Shown here: one piece after another, positions 13,986 through 15,520 of the stretch | How the letters are laid out: the number at the start of each line of letters is the position of its first letter | How positions within the stretch are numbered: position 1 is the first letter of the stretch | NCBI RefSeq assembly: GCF_028462495.1 | Contig: NZ_JAQOWX010000127.1 | Location: 1 to 15,520 of the forward strand | DNA from: Roseateles_E sp005503085 | Lineage (GTDB): Bacteria > Pseudomonadota > Gammaproteobacteria > Burkholderiales > Burkholderiaceae_C | DNA: 15,520 bases | Direction: 5' to 3' | The notes under the pieces: model-generated | What the model saw: only the letters and a program-made list of their open reading frames with translations | Databases searched by the model: none | What the model was told of the DNA's origin: nothing | Position numbers and translations under genes: made by a program

Positions 13986-15114
13986 CTACAGAAACTCCGC
14001 CCGGATATCCACCGTCGAGCGCTTGCCCACCTGGGCGAAGTGCTCGTCCAGCCAGGCCTGGGCCTGGACGCGGCCGGCATCGCGCAGTTCGCACAGATAG
14101 GGCCAGGCGGTGTCCAGCTTGCTGACCACGCCCTGCGCCGCCATCAGCTCGTCGCAGCGGATCGAGTGGATGCGCATCAGGCGGGCGTCCTCGGGCGCGA
14201 GCTTGCCGCGATCGATCAGGCCGGTGACGAAGGCGATCGCGCGCATCTCGCGCATCAGCGAGGAGTTGAAGCTGATCTCGTTGACGCGGTTGGCGATCTC
14301 GGTGGCGCTGCGCGGCACGCCGCGACGCAGCACCGGGTTGACGTGGACGATCAGCACATCGGCGCTGTCGCTGTCGTAGATCAGCGGGAAGATCGCCGGG
14401 TTGCCCATATAGCCGCCGTCCCAGAAATACTCGCCGGCTATCTCGACCGCCTGGAACAGCGTCGGCAGGCAGGCGCTGGCCAGCACCGCGTCCGGGGTGA
14501 TCTGCGCGCCGCTGAAGACGCGGATCTTGCCGGTCTCGACATTGGTGGCGCTCAGGAACAGCTTCAGCGGCGGCGCGCGCCGCAGCGCCTCGAAGTCGAC
14601 CTGGGCTTCGACGATGTCGCGCAGCGGGTTCAGGTTCAGCGGATTGAGCTGGTAGGGTGAGAACAGCTGGGTCAGCGCGGCCGTCCATTGATGCATGGGC
14701 GAAAGCTCGGGCGGCACGGCCTGCTGCAAGCCATGCATGAAGGCGTCCAGCCACGGCGCCTGCCAGCTCGCCGGCGCCCGCCCGGCCGCCGCGACGGCGC
14801 GCCACAAATCCTCCAGCGCCTGACGTGCCCCGTCGGCACCGCCGCGCCGCAGGCCATCGGCCAGCGCCACCGCATTGAGGCTGCCGGCGCTGGTGGCGCT
14901 GAGCGCCTCCAGGCGCAGCCGGCCGTCGGCCAGCAGGCAGTCGAGCACGCCNCGCCACCGCATTGAGGCTGCCGGCGCTGGTGGCGCTGAGCGCCTCCAG
15001 GCGCAGCCGGCCGTCGGCCAGCAGGCAGTCGAGCACGCCCCAGGTGAAGGCGCCATGCGAGCCGCCGCCCTGCAGGGCGAGGTTGATGGCTTTGCGGGGG
15101 CTCGTTCGCGGCAT
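13986..15114 (-). CDS. Patatin-like phospholipase, interrupted by an 88-bp duplication (probable assembly error)
   Basis: From the ATG at 15114 the frame reads MPRTSPRKAINLALQGGGSHGAFTWG, the patatin oxyanion loop (GGGSHG at 16-21). It continues to ALSATSAGSLNAVA with nucleophile Ser46. Just after this, an 88-bp direct duplication containing the N (14865-15040) shifts the frame. Removing one copy gives a continuous 346-residue protein with WDGGYMGNP (Asp203 of the Ser-Asp dyad) and a normal end at 13986. The elbow reads A-T-S-A-G rather than G-T-S-A-G. Bacterial patatins hydrolyse acyl chains of membrane lipids; no signal peptide is seen here, so it is cytosolic or membrane-associated. CATACT at 15129-15124 would start transcription about 3 bases before the ATG; an in-frame GTG at 15123 behind a G6 run is the alternative start. 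phoD follows on the same strand. Confidence 0.82.
14865..15040. repeat. 88-bp exact tandem duplication with N at the junction
   Basis: 14865-14951 is repeated exactly at 14953-15039. The N at 14952 corresponds to C at 15040, so the period is 88 bp. The unit covers the patatin nucleophile region, and 88 is not a multiple of three, so the gene is frameshifted. An exact repeat joined by the window's only ambiguous base points to two overlapping contig ends placed end to end rather than a biological duplication. Confidence 0.95.
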
Positions 15115-15123
15115 GGCAGCCAC

Positions 15124-15129
15124 AGTATG
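15124..15129 (-). promoter_or_regulatory. -10-like CATACT before the patatin gene
   Basis: The minus-strand context is GGCATACTGTGG. Standard spacing puts +1 at about 15117, three bases before the ATG at 15114, which would make the mRNA almost leaderless and exclude the GTG at 15123. The hexamer matches the consensus at four of six positions and no good -35 is evident. Confidence 0.3.
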
Positions 15130-15147
15130 CCCCCCAGGCTTGAGGTA

Positions 15148-15176
15148 TCGCCAGCCTGACGCCATGGCGCTACATT
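15148..15176 (+). promoter_or_regulatory. Candidate sigma70 promoter of the right-edge gene
   Basis: TCGCCA (15148-15153), a 17-bp spacer and TACATT (15171-15176) each match the -35 and -10 consensus at four of six positions. The predicted +1 near 15183 gives a leader of about 28 nt that contains GAGAGAGG before the ATG at 15211. Confidence 0.35.
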
Positions 15177-15210
15177 GGCCTGGCAGACAACCCGAGAGAG
15201 GCGAGCCGGC

Positions 15211-15520
15211 ATGCAAGCAAATCAATGGTTGATGACGGGTGCCGCGTTCGCGGCGTGGACGGTGCTGCTGCTGGGCGCGGTCTGGTGGTGGGCCACTCGC
15301 CAGCTGCGGGCTGCGGCGGCACGGCTCGACAAGGTCGACAAGGCCCGCCAGTTCGCGGCCCAGCAGGCGGCCCAGGCGCGCAAGCAGATCGAGGGCCTGC
15401 AGCAGGAGCTGGCCGGTCTGCGCCTGGCGGCCCAGGCTCACGGCAAGGGCAATGGTCACGCTGTCGCCGCTGCGCCGCCGGCACCGCGCGATGACCTGCT
15501 GCTGCCGCGTGCGGCGCCGG
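15211..15520 (+). CDS. Membrane-anchored coiled-coil protein, unknown function (3' end outside window)
   Basis: From the ATG at 15211 the frame stays open to the window edge, giving 103 residues with the C-terminus missing. A short polar start is followed by one hydrophobic helix (about 8-29, ending VWWWATR). A charged Gln/Ala/Lys-rich stretch (about 30-75, with RLDKVDKARQFAAQQAAQARKQIEGL) probably forms a coiled coil, then comes a Pro/Ala linker ending DDLLLPRAAP. A single-pass membrane protein with a cytoplasmic or periplasmic coiled coil is the safe description; I do not recognise a family. A purine-rich GAGAGAGG about 10 bases upstream is an acceptable ribosome site. It diverges from the patatin gene across 96 bp. 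Confidence 0.65.
   Translation, partial: MQANQWLMTGAAFAAWTVLLLGAVWWWATRQLRAAAARLDKVDKARQFAAQQAAQARKQIEGLQQELAGLRLAAQAHGKGNGHAVAAAPPAPRDDLLLPRAAP

Noticed and set aside
14953..15040. A genuine tandem duplication inactivating the patatin gene
   Set aside because: The exact identity of the copies and the N precisely at the junction make an assembly overlap much more likely than a recent mutation.
1..15520. CRISPR arrays, tRNA genes, insertion sequences, integrases or toxin-antitoxin pairs
   Set aside because: I looked on both strands and saw no spaced direct-repeat array, no tRNA-like cloverleaf, no transposase or integrase motif and no small paired genes; composition is uniform, with no sign of a mobile island.

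Overview
The window is a GC-rich, gene-dense chromosomal stretch. Genes are separated by 4 to 180 bp, there is no gap over 300 bp, and I see no tRNA, rRNA, IS element, integrase or CRISPR array. Codon use is strongly G/C-ending throughout. A PEP-CTERM protein, Tat-exported PhoX- and PhoD-type phosphatases, a two-repeat BamE-type lipoprotein and periplasmic binding proteins together suggest a free-living aquatic or soil betaproteobacterium of the order Burkholderiales (Roseateles/Rubrivivax/Leptothrix type). The lineage is inferred from style and gene content, not from a marker gene.

Layout. 1-1786 (-): C-terminally truncated membrane protein in which an RDD domain and further membrane helices are joined to a ClpP/crotonase-fold domain with a visible Ser/His pair. 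1923-2624 (+): VC0807-family six-helix membrane protein, closed by a hairpin. 2783-3781 and 3847-4611 (+): two unrelated substrate-binding proteins (a short Cys-rich LivK-like one and an SBP_bac_3-like one) with no transporter genes beside them. 4625-5383 (-): alpha/beta hydrolase. 5459-5968 (-): BamE-type lipoprotein. 6008-6466 (+): CopD-like membrane protein. 6564-8210 (+): PhoX-family phosphatase. 8207-10054 (-): PAS sensor histidine kinase. 10236-11531 (+): acetyl-CoA hydrolase/4-hydroxybutyrate CoA-transferase family enzyme. 11547-12140 (-): PEP-CTERM protein. 12184-13857 (-): PhoD-family phosphatase. 13986-15114 (-): patatin-like phospholipase, broken here by an 88-bp tandem duplication joined by the window's only N. 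15211 to the end (+): start of a membrane-anchored coiled-coil protein.

The clearest functional theme is extracytoplasmic phosphate-ester and phospholipid handling: PhoX, PhoD and patatin lie within 8.6 kb, and a two-repeat Pho-box-like sequence precedes phoX. The other genes look like ordinary chromosomal single-gene units. All three convergent gene pairs end with overlapping or mutually complementary stop regions, and the 39-bp spacer between the BamE-type and CopD-like genes appears to hold two back-to-back promoters that would make leaderless or near-leaderless transcripts. I found no convincing wholly new system. The most unusual protein is the RDD-ClpP-like fusion at the left edge, and the most important data-quality point is the probable assembly duplication in the patatin gene.
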